Source: Betaproteobacteria bacterium (GTDB taxonomy: Bacteria; Pseudomonadota; Gammaproteobacteria; Burkholderiales; Casimicrobiaceae). From it: DNA of 62,113 nucleotides. The stretch is from positions 1-62,113 of the forward strand of contig JADKKQ010000011.1 of the NCBI GenBank assembly GCA_016720425.1, read 5' to 3'. The notes under the pieces are model-generated. The model had not been told where the DNA came from. It searched no databases and worked only from the letters and a program-made list of their open reading frames with translations. Within the stretch, counting starts at the first letter, position 1; every line of letters begins with the position of its first letter. Shown here in pieces: positions 1 through 7,914 of this stretch. The position numbers were made by a program, and so were the translations under genes.

Positions 1-1
1 C

Positions 2-157
2 CATAGTCAGTTCATCACCAACACTGGCGTTGCCGGTTGGTATCCCTTTTCGGTTTTGTGGTTGATGCTGTTGTCGGCTCGTATCTTCCATGGCCATCGC
101 GGCGTGTTCCCGATGCAACTCTTCGCCAGGCGCAAGTCGAAGCGTTGCCGCCTGTAG
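2..157 (+). CDS. Possible C-terminal end of an unknown protein, cut by the window edge
   Basis: An open frame enters from the left edge and stops with TAG at 155-157, giving 51 residues. It has a hydrophobic stretch (around residues 18-27) followed by a basic tail. I do not recognise it. It may be the end of a membrane protein or may be non-coding; other frames are also open here. Nothing else is seen between 158 and 241 except the ribosome binding site of the next gene. Confidence 0.2.
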   Translation, partial: HSQFITNTGVAGWYPFSVLWLMLLSARIFHGHRGVFPMQLFARRKSKRCRL

Positions 158-241
158 AACGTTTGCAGAAACAGGTCAACGCCTTGAGTGCCCTGCAGAC
201 GCATAAGTCATGCGTTACACCTAACTATTGAGGATGCAATC

Positions 242-751
242 GTGACATCGGTTGAGTCTGATTACCTTCTTCGCCTTGCATCCCTCTCGTTGTCGTTTGT
301 CGGCTTTTCGGCGGTTGTAGTCACCCTCCGAGGTGCGCTGGGAGGTGAACTCGGCAATCGACACCTCCGCCTCGTGCGCCTGTACATTGAAGGTGGGTTT
401 CTCGTCACCACACTAGCGGTAGTGCCCACCCTTCTCAACCTTCTTCACGTCCCCGGCACCATCATTTGGCCCGTATCCAGCGCGGTCGCGGCCTCAGTTC
501 TGTCCCTTGTTCTCGTCATCCAATTCCGTCGTCGCCGCGCTGTCGAGCCCGGACGGATTCCTCTTTGGGTGTTCGCCATTTACGGTGTTTCAATCATGGC
601 GGTGGCAGGTCTTTGGCTCAACGTCGCAGGACTTCTCTTCCAACCGAATGTCGGCCCTTACGCCGTTGCCCTGACGTGGGCCCTTTGCGTCTTTGGGTTC
701 ATTTTTGTTCGAACGATAGAAATATTCCTACATCGAGCACCCAAGACCTGA
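242..751 (+). CDS. Hypothetical membrane protein, five predicted transmembrane segments
   Basis: The product is 169 residues of unknown function. I chose the GTG at 242 because GAGGA at 230-234 sits seven bases upstream; the longer frame from 188 has no such site. Hydrophobic segments are at about residues 8-30, 50-70, 77-98, 110-137 and 141-165, with a basic loop rich in Arg after the third. No catalytic motif is visible. G+C is lower than in the core chromosome, in keeping with an acquired gene. It stands alone, about 280 bases ahead of the next good gene. Confidence 0.6.
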   Translation: MTSVESDYLLRLASLSLSFVGFSAVVVTLRGALGGELGNRHLRLVRLYIEGGFLVTTLAVVPTLLNLLHVPGTIIWPVSSAVAASVLSLVLVIQFRRRRAVEPGRIPLWVFAIYGVSIMAVAGLWLNVAGLLFQPNVGPYAVALTWALCVFGFIFVRTIEIFLHRAPKT

Positions 752-770
752 GACAGTCATCTGATCGTAA

Positions 771-1037
771 TTGCTGAGAGGTCGTCAGGCCAAACGCTCG
801 GGATGTGCTCCGAGTCGATGCGAAGTCTTTCCACGAGCGGCCTTCCACGCGCTTGTCCCGTTCGCAACGCCGTTGATCTGCTTCAAGTGCCGCAAGCGTG
901 ACCAGCGTGTCGTCGAGACCGGCATCACGGAAGATGATGTCGTCGTCTGGCGCTCCCTCGCCTGCGACGCCGAGGGGCAGATCTCGAACTGGCAGGGCAC
1001 GTTCTGGGACTTGAGCCAGGGCACGCCGTCGAATTGA
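771..1037 (+). CDS. Doubtful small ORF with a CxxC pair
   Basis: This is an 88-residue frame from a TTG start. It contains a C-F-K-C pair near residue 42 and a Trp-rich C-terminal end, and it ends just inside the TTG that could begin the next frame. I know no family for it. It may be the remnant of a gene that once preceded the DUF6880-like gene, or chance. The 752-1060 stretch holds nothing else I can support. Confidence 0.2.
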   Translation: MLRGRQAKRSGCAPSRCEVFPRAAFHALVPFATPLICFKCRKRDQRVVETGITEDDVVVWRSLACDAEGQISNWQGTFWDLSQGTPSN

Positions 1038-1060
1038 AGGGAAGGCCACTGCCCCACCCC

Positions 1061-2485
1061 ATGGCGAAACCACCCAACGAAGACCTGGAAACCTTCCTCC
1101 GCCGTCAGGACGCGGGGGACCTGGTCGCCGTGCTGCTCGAACTCGCCAAGGACCACGAGGCCGTTCAGGCACGCCTCGCGCGCATGCAGCTGGCCGATCG
1201 GCCGGACAAGCTCGCCGCCGGCTTCAAGAAGACGCTGTCCGGCTGGCGGCGCTCGACCAGGTTCTACGGCTACCGCGAGGCGGGCGAGTTCGGCCGCATG
1301 CTCGACGGCTGGCTGGACCAGGTGGCGCGCGAGCTGCTGCCCAAGGATCCCCCAGCCGCCGTCTCGCTCTTCGAGGCTTTCATCGAGACCGACGCAGCCT
1401 GGTTCGATCGTGCCGACGACTCCGACGGTGTGATCGGCGACGCGGTGCGTGCAGCCTGTCGCCACTGGCTGCAGGCCGCCGCACGCTGCGAGACCCCGCG
1501 CGACGTCTGGCCCGAACGCCTGCTGAAGCTATACCAAGCCGACCAATACGGCGCGCGCGACGAATTGCTGCGGCGTGCCGATCTGCTGCTTGCCGAGCCG
1601 GCGCAGCGCGGGCTCGTCGCCCGGCTCGAATCGCAGCTGGCGCAGGCACTCGACGCGTCCCCGCGCGGGGAGAGTCCGCCGATCGAGGTCTTCCGCATCT
1701 CGGGCGCGCTGTCGTTGCTGGCCGAGTCGTTGCGCGACCCCGACATCATGGTGCGCGCCTCGCTGCGCTACAGCCCGAACCCCAACCCCGTGCAGCGGCA
1801 GGCCTTCGTGCGGGCCTACCTCGACGCCGACCGGCCAGCCGATGCCATGGTTTGGCTGCAGGACGCCTGGGGCCACCTCGAAGACAGTCGGCAGGACCTT
1901 CTGGCCGATGCCTTGGAGCGACTTGGCCGCTTCGAGGAGAGTTCGCCGATCCGGCAACGGATGTTCGAGCGCACGCTCTCGGACTTCCATTTCCAGCGCT
2001 GGCTGGAGCACCTGCCCGAGGCTGCACGTCCCGAAGCCGTCGCCCATGCCCGGCAACTCGCGCTCCGCCACGACGACCTGACGGCCGCAGCCACGCTGCT
2101 GCTGCAACTCGGGGACGCGGACGCCGCCGAGGCCAGGCTGCTGGCCGAACCCGGGCGCATCGACGGCAATGACTACGGACGCCTCGTTCCGCTGGCCAAG
2201 GCCTTGCGCGCCCACGAGTGCCCGCGTGGCGAGACCGTCGTCTACCGTGCGCTGTTGAAGGGCATCCTCGATCGGGCCTACGCGCGCGCCTACGGCCACG
2301 CGGCGCGCTACTGGGCCCGACTGGGCGAGATCGCGGACAGCGGCATCAACCTGTTGCACCTGCCGTCGCACGAAGACTTCGTGACCGAGATCCGTGCCCG
2401 TCACGGACGCAAGGCTGCGTTCTGGGCGTATGTGAACGGAACGCGCCGCGACCGTCACGACGACGAGGACGACCTGACGCCATAG
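1061..2485 (+). CDS. DUF6880-like protein of unknown function
   Basis: The 474-residue product begins at ATG 1061 (MAKPPNEDLE); a TTG at 1034 in the same frame is possible and lies closer to an AAGGGAAGG run. It is a soluble, charged, almost entirely alpha-helical protein with many Leu/Ala/Arg repeats like a helical-repeat scaffold, and has no signal peptide or membrane segment. The overall look and length match the DUF6880 family, whose biochemical role is not known to me. Residues 20-110 (RRQDAGDLVAVLLELAKDH onward) are the best-conserved-looking part. It sits alone in the accessory block upstream of the toxin-antitoxin pair. Confidence 0.6.
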   Translation: MAKPPNEDLETFLRRQDAGDLVAVLLELAKDHEAVQARLARMQLADRPDKLAAGFKKTLSGWRRSTRFYGYREAGEFGRMLDGWLDQVARELLPKDPPAAVSLFEAFIETDAAWFDRADDSDGVIGDAVRAACRHWLQAAARCETPRDVWPERLLKLYQADQYGARDELLRRADLLLAEPAQRGLVARLESQLAQALDASPRGESPPIEVFRISGALSLLAESLRDPDIMVRASLRYSPNPNPVQRQAFVRAYLDADRPADAMVWLQDAWGHLEDSRQDLLADALERLGRFEESSPIRQRMFERTLSDFHFQRWLEHLPEAARPEAVAHARQLALRHDDLTAAATLLLQLGDADAAEARLLAEPGRIDGNDYGRLVPLAKALRAHECPRGETVVYRALLKGILDRAYARAYGHAARYWARLGEIADSGINLLHLPSHEDFVTEIRARHGRKAAFWAYVNGTRRDRHDDEDDLTP

Positions 2486-2650
2486 CCAAACAGCACGCGC
2501 AGAGGAGCTTGGATCAGGTCGCTTGCGGACACCGCCTACTCCAGTCGACCCTTCCTGGCTTCATGTGACGTTGCGTGGTTCTGCCGCTTCAGGCGCCGCC
2601 AACCCCGCGAGAGCTTCAGGCGGGTGCCTGGCATTCGTCAACGACATCAA

Positions 2651-2680
2651 TTGACATGGTTGACATGGTTGACGTACGAT
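2651..2680 (+). promoter_or_regulatory. Promoter with iterated 9-bp operator for the toxin-antitoxin operon
   Basis: A perfect -35 TTGACA (2651-2656), an 18-base spacer and TACGAT (2675-2680) lie 36 bases before the antitoxin ATG at 2716. Overlapping it are three head-to-tail nonamers, TTGACATGG, TTGACATGG and TTGACGTAC (2651-2677), so the -35 box is itself the first repeat. Tandem repeats over the promoter are what an autorepressing antitoxin would bind; the binding is inferred. The rest of 2486-2715 holds no gene. Confidence 0.55.
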
Positions 2681-2715
2681 GTCGGGTGTAGCCAAGATTT
2701 CATTGGATCCGGAAC

Positions 2716-3360
2716 ATGCCTACCTCCCAAGTCCGCCAAAAGCGTCAAAGGTCCGCGAAGCCGGGCGCCAAGGCGCCCAGCGCTCGGGCCGTCGCGCGCG
2801 AAGTTGTGGCGCGACTTCAGCAGCTCATGCCGATGCAGCCGAAGACCGTTCGTTCGGCCTTTCGATTCGTGCTCCCGCGGGATGGGTCAGCAAAGGTCAC
2901 GCATATCGCCAGGCTGATTGCCGACCTGGAGCCTCCCGTGACACGCCCTCCTCGCGCCCAAACCGCAAAGCCGGCAACGCCAGTAGACCCGTTGACTGCC
3001 GGGGTAACGGCGGCGCGCTCGGCGCTGCTGGAGTCGCGACAAGTTGTCCCCTCCAAGGCTATCTGTGCAACGCTGAGCTTCTCGCGACAAGCGCTGAGCC
3101 AAGCCGTGAAGGAGCATCGGATGTTCAGGTTGGTCGTTGGCAGCCAACGGCTCTACCCGGCGTTCTACGCCGACACGAGCCTGGACCGGCAGCAGTTGGA
3201 GAGTGTGGCCAAGGAACTCGGCAACCTGCCCGGGTGGTCGAAGTGGCAGTTCTTCACCACCCCTAAGGCTTCTCTGGGCGGGGCAACGCCGCTCGAGGCC
3301 TTGAAAGACGGGCGGTTCAACGACGCCCGTCGCGCTGCGGTTGGCTTCGCCGAGCGATAG
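2716..3360 (+). CDS. MbcA/Xre-type antitoxin of a RES toxin-antitoxin pair
   Basis: The 214-residue product begins with a basic, Arg/Lys/Ala-rich stretch (1-30). A middle region at about 98-140 resembles a helix-turn-helix. The C-terminal block ends in LGGATPLEALKDGRFNDARR, which is typical of the ParS/MbcA/Xre toxin-binding domain that covers the active site of RES toxins. It is longer than most MbcA antitoxins (about 110-150 residues), with an extended N-terminal half I cannot assign. The toxin gene starts six bases after its stop, so the two are co-transcribed. Antitoxins of this family bind their own promoter, which fits the iterated repeats just upstream. Confidence 0.65.
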   Translation: MPTSQVRQKRQRSAKPGAKAPSARAVAREVVARLQQLMPMQPKTVRSAFRFVLPRDGSAKVTHIARLIADLEPPVTRPPRAQTAKPATPVDPLTAGVTAARSALLESRQVVPSKAICATLSFSRQALSQAVKEHRMFRLVVGSQRLYPAFYADTSLDRQQLESVAKELGNLPGWSKWQFFTTPKASLGGATPLEALKDGRFNDARRAAVGFAER

Positions 3361-3366
3361 CCGGCC

Positions 3367-3963
3367 GTGTCGAGGTTGCCGCCCGCCGATCTTGCGTCGC
3401 AGCCGCTGGTCACCATTTCCCAGGATCCCGCGAGTCTCGCGCGGGTCTCAGGCCACAAGAGCGGCGAGCCGTACTTCGGCCGGCACGGTGCTAACCGCTT
3501 CGACGATCCACGGCTGCCCGAGAGCAATCGATTCGGGACGTGCTACTTGGGGCGGAGCGTCGTGGTAGCCATGGCCGAGACGGTGCTGCACGACGAAGTC
3601 GCGGTCAACGGCGAATTCAAGGTGGCGCTGGACGAACTGCAGAGACGCTACGTCGTGTCGTTCACCGGGTCGCCCCTGACGCTGGCCGACTGCACGGGAG
3701 TGGCGCTCAAGCGCATGGGCCTCGACGGGCGCTTCTCTGCCGACGCTTCGTACGACGAGACGCAGCAATGGTCGGTCGCCATCCAAGACCACCCGCGAGG
3801 TGTTGATGGGTTCCTGTACATGTCGCGGCACATCAACGACGATTGCGCGGTCGTCCTCTTCAACCGGGCGAAGCCGAAGCTTCGAGCGGCGCGGTACGAC
3901 CCGTTGCTGTCGAATGCCGACGCCGCGAGCGCAATTGCAACATTGCATGTGGTTCCGATTTGA
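3367..3963 (+). CDS. RES-domain toxin (NAD+-consuming, MbcT-like)
   Basis: This 198-residue RES-family protein starts at GTG 3367, six bases after the antitoxin. Recognisable blocks are EPYFG...GANRFDDP (about 35-52), FGTCYLG (58-64), the ETVLHD helix (73-78) and the DGFLYMSRHIND segment followed by VVLFNRA. These correspond to the Arg, Glu and Ser regions that name the family. Characterised relatives (MbcT of Mycobacterium tuberculosis, Res of Pseudomonas putida) destroy cellular NAD+ and arrest growth. Gene order antitoxin-toxin is the usual one. Its substrate is inferred from the family. Confidence 0.75.
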   Translation: MSRLPPADLASQPLVTISQDPASLARVSGHKSGEPYFGRHGANRFDDPRLPESNRFGTCYLGRSVVVAMAETVLHDEVAVNGEFKVALDELQRRYVVSFTGSPLTLADCTGVALKRMGLDGRFSADASYDETQQWSVAIQDHPRGVDGFLYMSRHINDDCAVVLFNRAKPKLRAARYDPLLSNADAASAIATLHVVPI

Positions 3964-4023
3964 CCCTCGCCCGGCTTGACGTTGACCACCAACATCCAGA
4001 ACACGTCCCAGCGTGCCGCCGCC

Positions 4024-4047
4024 GGTTCAAATCCTCTCACCCCGACC
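4024..4047 (+). other. Remnant of a tRNA-Pro 3' end (likely attachment site)
   Basis: These 24 bases match the T-loop and 3' acceptor strand of bacterial tRNA-Pro (GGTTCAAATCC followed by TCTCACCCCGACC). The bases before and after do not continue a tRNA, and no CCA follows. tRNA-targeting integrases duplicate exactly this part of a tRNA gene, so it probably marks the junction between the accessory block on the left and old chromosome on the right. A GC-only hairpin without a T run follows at about 4059-4079. Nothing else is seen from 3964 to 4156. Confidence 0.5.
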
Positions 4048-4156
4048 CGATGATCGACCGCCCGGCGCAACGCCGGGTGCCGAAACACCGGGCCGTGCAC
4101 CCGGGGTGCCTGCCAGTCCGGTACCGTTCGCCGAACCCCTTGCCTGCTCGCCGCAG

Positions 4157-4486
4157 TCAGCACTCCACCAACCCGGCCTTCGCCGCGTTGCCCATCACCG
4201 AACGGATGCCGACGTAGCACGACGTGGGATGCGCGTACATCTGGCTCTGCCCGATGACCTCGCCGTTGCCTGCCAGCAGCACGAAGTACGTCTTGCCGTT
4301 CCTGGCCACCCGCCGCTCGAAGCGCTCGCGCAGCGCTGCGTTCTTGCGCACCGACGCGATGCCCGCGACCGCGGCGGCGCGGGTGCCGTAGCTCTCGCTG
4401 GTCAGGACGACGCGCTTGTTGGCGGCCAGGAGGTTGAAGCGAAACTTGCCGGTGCTGCTCTTCGTCAATTCAAAGGTTGCGGCCAT
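4157..4486 (-). CDS. YegP-family protein (two DUF1508 repeats)
   Basis: The product is 109 residues. Two tandem DUF1508 units are seen: residues 4-50 (FELTKSSTGKFRFNLLA, ending in ASVRKNA) and 59-104 (RRVARNGKTYFVLLAGNG, ending in RSVMGNA). Each has the pattern of two beta strands, N-G-E/K-V-I and a helix that marks the family. YegP proteins are small cytoplasmic proteins of unsettled function. The start was chosen at ATG 4486, with GAGG just upstream; the much longer frame through it is an antisense shadow of the next gene. It is a single gene. Confidence 0.85.
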   Translation of the reverse strand: MAATFELTKSSTGKFRFNLLAANKRVVLTSESYGTRAAAVAGIASVRKNAALRERFERRVARNGKTYFVLLAGNGEVIGQSQMYAHPTSCYVGIRSVMGNAAKAGLVEC

Positions 4487-4608
4487 GTCCTCGTTCCTTG
4501 CCTGAGTTGTCGTTCCATCGGGCGACCGGGTGTCGCGTGATCCGGGCGCGGTTCGGTCTCCCTGCCCAACGCCATTGTGACAGAGCATCGCGGCCCGCGG
4601 GCTTGCGG

Positions 4609-5844
4609 TCAGCGCGGCGCGCTCCCGCCGGGAAGAAGATCCGCGACCGCGGGGTTGACGGAGGATTCCGGCGCCCGCTGACGCCGTCCGTCGATCCGGT
4701 CGAGCTTCGCCGCGTACAGATCGTGGTCGCGCCGCGTCGTGCTGTTCTGCATCGCGAGCGTCAGGTGCCTGCGCGCCGCCTCGACGTCGCCGGTGTCGAG
4801 GTAGGCGACCCCCAGCCAGAACTGGAACTCGTGGTAGTCGGGGGCGCGGGCGACCTCGCGCGCGAAGGCGTCCCTGGCGCCCCGCGCGTCGCCCGCCCGC
4901 AGCGCCGCCATTCCGCGCTTGAAGTGACTGAACGGCGGCTCGGGGTCGATGCTTTCGAGCACGGCGGCCAGGCGCTGCGCCTCCTCGACCTGCCCCAAAC
5001 CCGCCAGCACCGGGACGAGGTTGGCCATCGCCTGGGTGTTCCCGGGTTCGCGCTCGAGCACGTGGGCGAGCACCCGCCGGGCTTCGGCCGGATTGCCGTG
5101 GCGCTGGTAGATCGCGCCCAGCGTGTTGTACGGGACCAGGAACCCCGGGGCCTGCACGATCGCCTCCCGGGCCCACCAGTAGGCGTCGTCCAGCTGCCCC
5201 AGCGCGAGCGCCTCGCCGGCGCGGTTGTTGAGGTACATCGCGACGACGATCTCCTCGCCGATGGGCTGGCTGCGCACCGTGCGCAGGTCCTTCGGCGGCA
5301 GGAAGTCGATGGTCATCGCGTCGGTTTCGTGCGGCCGACCGCCGACGCGATGGGCGACGGGGGCCTCATCGGTGCGGCGACGACCCAGCGTCAGGTTGAC
5401 GTGACCGATCGCCAGGTAGACGTCGCCGGCGCGGGCCCAGGCGTCGTCGACGTACACCTTCTGGTACTCGACCGCCAGCCCGAGCTCCTTGGCGAAGGCC
5501 GCCGTCATGATGACCAGCGACAGGCAGTTGCCGGACCGCGCGGCGAAGGCCTCGGCGGCATTGCGCGTCATCTCGGTGTCGTACTCGAGCCGCAACTGGC
5601 CCTTGTCGTACAGCGCGTCGAACAGGGCCCGCGGACGACCCTTGACGCGTGCCAGTTCGGCAATCTCGCGGTCGAGGTAACGCCGCATCTCGGCACTGAG
5701 GGCGAACACGTCGTCGGCGCTGATGCGCCGGGTCGGCGGCGCGAACAGGCGATCGCCGAAAAACCGTTCGTCGCGTTGCGTCACCGGCGCGGCGGCGCAG
5801 GCCGCGAGCAACGCGCAAAGCAGCAGCACCATCCCCGTCTTCAT
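4609..5844 (-). CDS. Lipoprotein with transglutaminase-like and TPR domains
   Basis: The 411-residue product starts at ATG 5844, which has AGGAGG six bases upstream. A lipoprotein signal ends at LAAC (Cys16). Residues 30-190 look like a transglutaminase-like fold: a Cys in SGNCLSLVIM, then YQKVYVDD and a HVNL segment as a candidate His. From about 205 to 380 come TPR units (for example AYWWAREAIVQAPGFLVPYN and GVAYLDTGDVEAARRHLTLA). It is probably anchored in the outer or inner membrane facing the periplasm. The function is unknown; the domain pair suggests a scaffold or peptide-binding role rather than a specific reaction. No partner gene is adjacent on the same strand. Confidence 0.75.
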   Translation of the reverse strand: MKTGMVLLLCALLAACAAAPVTQRDERFFGDRLFAPPTRRISADDVFALSAEMRRYLDREIAELARVKGRPRALFDALYDKGQLRLEYDTEMTRNAAEAFAARSGNCLSLVIMTAAFAKELGLAVEYQKVYVDDAWARAGDVYLAIGHVNLTLGRRRTDEAPVAHRVGGRPHETDAMTIDFLPPKDLRTVRSQPIGEEIVVAMYLNNRAGEALALGQLDDAYWWAREAIVQAPGFLVPYNTLGAIYQRHGNPAEARRVLAHVLEREPGNTQAMANLVPVLAGLGQVEEAQRLAAVLESIDPEPPFSHFKRGMAALRAGDARGARDAFAREVARAPDYHEFQFWLGVAYLDTGDVEAARRHLTLAMQNSTTRRDHDLYAAKLDRIDGRRQRAPESSVNPAVADLLPGGSAPR

Positions 5845-5934
5845 CCGGCGCCTCCTGTGAGGGCGAAGCCTGGACGATAGTTTAGTCCCAGGGCCAGGCG
5901 CGCGGCAGTCGTCCACGATCGACGCGCCGGCAAG

Positions 5935-5962
5935 AAAAACGGGGACCCCGCAGGGCCCCCGT
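5935..5962 (-). terminator. Rho-independent terminator of the SYLF gene
   Basis: Read on the minus strand, ACGGGGGCCC, a TGCG loop and GGGTCCCCGT form a ten-pair stem (one G-T pair) followed by TTTTTC. It lies 29 bases after the stop of the SYLF-domain gene and before the lipoprotein gene, separating the two transcripts. Confidence 0.85.
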
Positions 5963-5991
5963 ATCGAACTGCCAGAACCGACGTGGCGCGA

Positions 5992-6681
5992 TTACTTCTT
6001 CGCGGCCGCCTTGGCGATTTCGCCGCGCAGCTTGTCGGCCTGCGCGTTCTTCACGTCGCCGCGAACCAGGATGTCGGGCGGCAGGACCTTCTTGCCGTAG
6101 AACGCCTGATTCCAGTCGTCGGCGGCGGTCACGACGGTGCCGTCGAGATTGAGGCCGCCGTACACGCCCTTGGCGCGGCTGAACGCGATCAGGTCGGCAA
6201 CGACGTCGGACTTGGCGCCCGCGCCCACCGGGCCGGCGGCGACGCTGGCGTCACCGCCGAGCTTCACCGACGTGGCGAGCAGCGAGTTGAAGCCCTTGTC
6301 GGTCATCACCAGGGTGATCGTCTCCGACACCGACACGCCGGCCTGGAAGCCGACGCTGGCGGTGGCCATGTTGTAGAACGTCGGCCCGAGCCATTGGCCG
6401 GACTTCGCGTCGCGCGCAAACAGTGCCGCGCGGCCGCCCGAGCCGCCGAAGATGAAACCGGCCTTGACGATCTCGGGCGAAATCAGGACCGCCTTCGCCC
6501 GGCCGAAATTCTGCTGCAGCCACTTCATTTCGGGATCGCGCATGAAATTCGACAGCGAGGTTTCGGACGCCGCGAGAAGTTTCTGCTGGTCGGTCTGGGC
6601 GACCGCCGGCGAGGCGATGAAGCCTGCCGTGACAACGAACAGCGCCGCGGCCGCAGCCGAGCGCAGGATGCGATGGAACAT
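5992..6681 (-). CDS. Secreted SYLF/Ysc84-domain lipid-binding protein
   Basis: The product is 229 residues, with a signal peptide cleaved near Ala28 (SPAVA-Q). The rest is one SYLF (Ysc84) domain: residues 50-70 before the domain (MKWLQQNFGRAKAVLI), the Gly-rich FGGSGGRAALFARD, GPTFYNMATASVGFQAG, VMTDKGFNSLL and a late VYGGLNLDGTVV segment. The family binds phosphoinositides in eukaryotes; in bacteria such proteins are exported and their role is not settled. The start was chosen at ATG 6681, with AGGAG upstream and a strong promoter at 6736-6764. It is a monocistronic unit with its own terminator. Confidence 0.85.
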   Translation of the reverse strand: MFHRILRSAAAAALFVVTAGFIASPAVAQTDQQKLLAASETSLSNFMRDPEMKWLQQNFGRAKAVLISPEIVKAGFIFGGSGGRAALFARDAKSGQWLGPTFYNMATASVGFQAGVSVSETITLVMTDKGFNSLLATSVKLGGDASVAAGPVGAGAKSDVVADLIAFSRAKGVYGGLNLDGTVVTAADDWNQAFYGKKVLPPDILVRGDVKNAQADKLRGEIAKAAAKK

Positions 6682-6735
6682 GGTGGTTTTCTCCTGTGGA
6701 AGTGCCGCCCGGGTACATCGAGCGGGCAATCGATG

Positions 6736-6764
6736 ATTATAGCCCGATCGACAGCGGCGGGCAA
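6736..6764 (-). promoter_or_regulatory. Sigma-70-type promoter of the SYLF gene
   Basis: On the minus strand TTGCCC (6764-6759), a 17-base spacer and a perfect TATAAT (6741-6736) lie about 55 bases before the ATG at 6681. Spacing and both boxes are near consensus. Confidence 0.7.
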
Positions 6765-6863
6765 ACGCAGCGCGACCGACGAGGTCGCCACCGCGCTGCC
6801 GGCGACGCTACGGCCGCCGCGGCACCTGCGCACCGGCGCCGCGCGCGAACCGGCTGCGGCGGA

Positions 6864-7628
6864 TCAGAGGTTCGCCGACCGCCACCAGCTGTTGTGGTCG
6901 CGGCGGAGCTCGGCGTGCGTGGGCATCGGGTAGAACGCGAGGTCCTTGCCGTTGCCCATGTAGAACCCGCCCTTGACCATCCGGTACGGGAATTCGAGCG
7001 AATGCACGCGATGCACCAGCTTGCTCTCCTTCGCGTTGGGCTCGAGGATCAGCAGCGCCTCGCGCAGGTGGTGCATGAACGAGTACGGCAGGTCGCCGAC
7101 CGGCCCGTTCTCGGGATCCTTGGCCAGCGCCCCGAGCTCAAGCTCGACGAAGCACATGCCGGGGAAGCGGATGAACTTGGCCGGCTTGCTGGTGATGCCC
7201 TCGTAGTAGGTGGCGGGGTCCTGGCGGCTCACCACCAGGCTGTTGACCGGCGCCAGGTCCTGGTACATGTGCAACCCGCCCTTGGGCTCGGGCATCCGGT
7301 CGGCACGGTCGAGACCGATGGTGTGCCCGTAGGCCGTCGTCAGGTACAGCCGGCCGATGGCCGAGAGTGGCAGGTGCTCGAGCACCCGGTAGACCGACAC
7401 GTACACCGAGTGCTTGGGCGTGCCGTCGGCGGCGGGCACACAGCGCGCGTAGACGGTGTCGATCTCGAAATAGGGGTGGCGGAAATGCGGATCGATCTCG
7501 AAGAAGATCGACTGCCCCTTCGACTTGTACTTGGCCCCGGTGGCGTAGTACTGCCCGAACTTCTCCGGCGGCAGGTTCGACGCGATCAGCGCCTCGGGAA
7601 TCAGCGAAAAGTAGAGATGCACGGCCAT
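6864..7628 (-). CDS. Conserved-looking hypothetical cytoplasmic protein
   Basis: The 254-residue product starts at ATG 7628, with GGAGG ten bases upstream. There is no signal peptide or membrane segment. It begins MAVHLYFSLIPEALIASNLP and is rich in aromatic residues throughout (HFRHPYFEID, TYYEGI, FPYRMVKGGFYMGNG), with many His and Tyr. I do not recognise a family or catalytic motif. It has its own strong promoter 130 bases upstream (7757-7786), so a leader of about 120 bases precedes it. It does not form an operon with the SYLF gene, whose own promoter lies in between. Confidence 0.65.
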   Translation of the reverse strand: MAVHLYFSLIPEALIASNLPPEKFGQYYATGAKYKSKGQSIFFEIDPHFRHPYFEIDTVYARCVPAADGTPKHSVYVSVYRVLEHLPLSAIGRLYLTTAYGHTIGLDRADRMPEPKGGLHMYQDLAPVNSLVVSRQDPATYYEGITSKPAKFIRFPGMCFVELELGALAKDPENGPVGDLPYSFMHHLREALLILEPNAKESKLVHRVHSLEFPYRMVKGGFYMGNGKDLAFYPMPTHAELRRDHNSWWRSANL

Positions 7629-7756
7629 GATTGCAGATCCTCCCCGGAGTTGGATGCCAGCCACGATCACAGGGCGCGCGATTCGCGCCCCGCCGGCAAT
7701 GTGTCGCAATGCGCAGACCGACGTCCCGGGCGTGCGGGGCAGCGGTCGAATGGGCA

Positions 7757-7786
7757 ATTATATTAGCTAATGCAAGCCCGTGTCAT
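7757..7786 (-). promoter_or_regulatory. Strong sigma-70-type promoter for the 6864-7628 gene
   Basis: On the minus strand ATGACA (7786-7781), an 18-base spacer and a perfect TATAAT (7762-7757). The region is conspicuously AT-rich against its surroundings. The gene begins at 7628, so the transcript would carry a 5' leader of about 120 bases. Confidence 0.65.
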
Positions 7787-7914
7787 CGCCGCCGGCAGGC
7801 GGACGGCGGGTGCCGGCGCGACGCGGTGCTCGCCGCGTGCCGCTGCCGCGGAGCGAGGCGGATCGACGGACGCGGGAGGGAGCGCCCGGGTCGCGCGCCC
7901 GCGCGGGGCACGCG

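Larger units (their letters stand above)
1..4047. mobile_element. Probable right-hand part of an integrated accessory element
   Basis: This block has visibly lower and more mixed base composition than the sequence after 4157. It holds accessory genes only: a membrane protein, a DUF6880-like protein and a toxin-antitoxin pair. It ends at a short copy of a tRNA-Pro 3' end (4024-4047), which is what an attachment site left by a tRNA-targeting integrase looks like. No integrase is visible here; it would lie to the left of the window. Seen: the gene content, the composition change and the tRNA-like end. Inferred: that these form one element. Confidence 0.35.

Noticed and set aside
4059..4079. GC-only hairpin after the tRNA-Pro remnant
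   Set aside because: No T run follows, so I do not call it a terminator.
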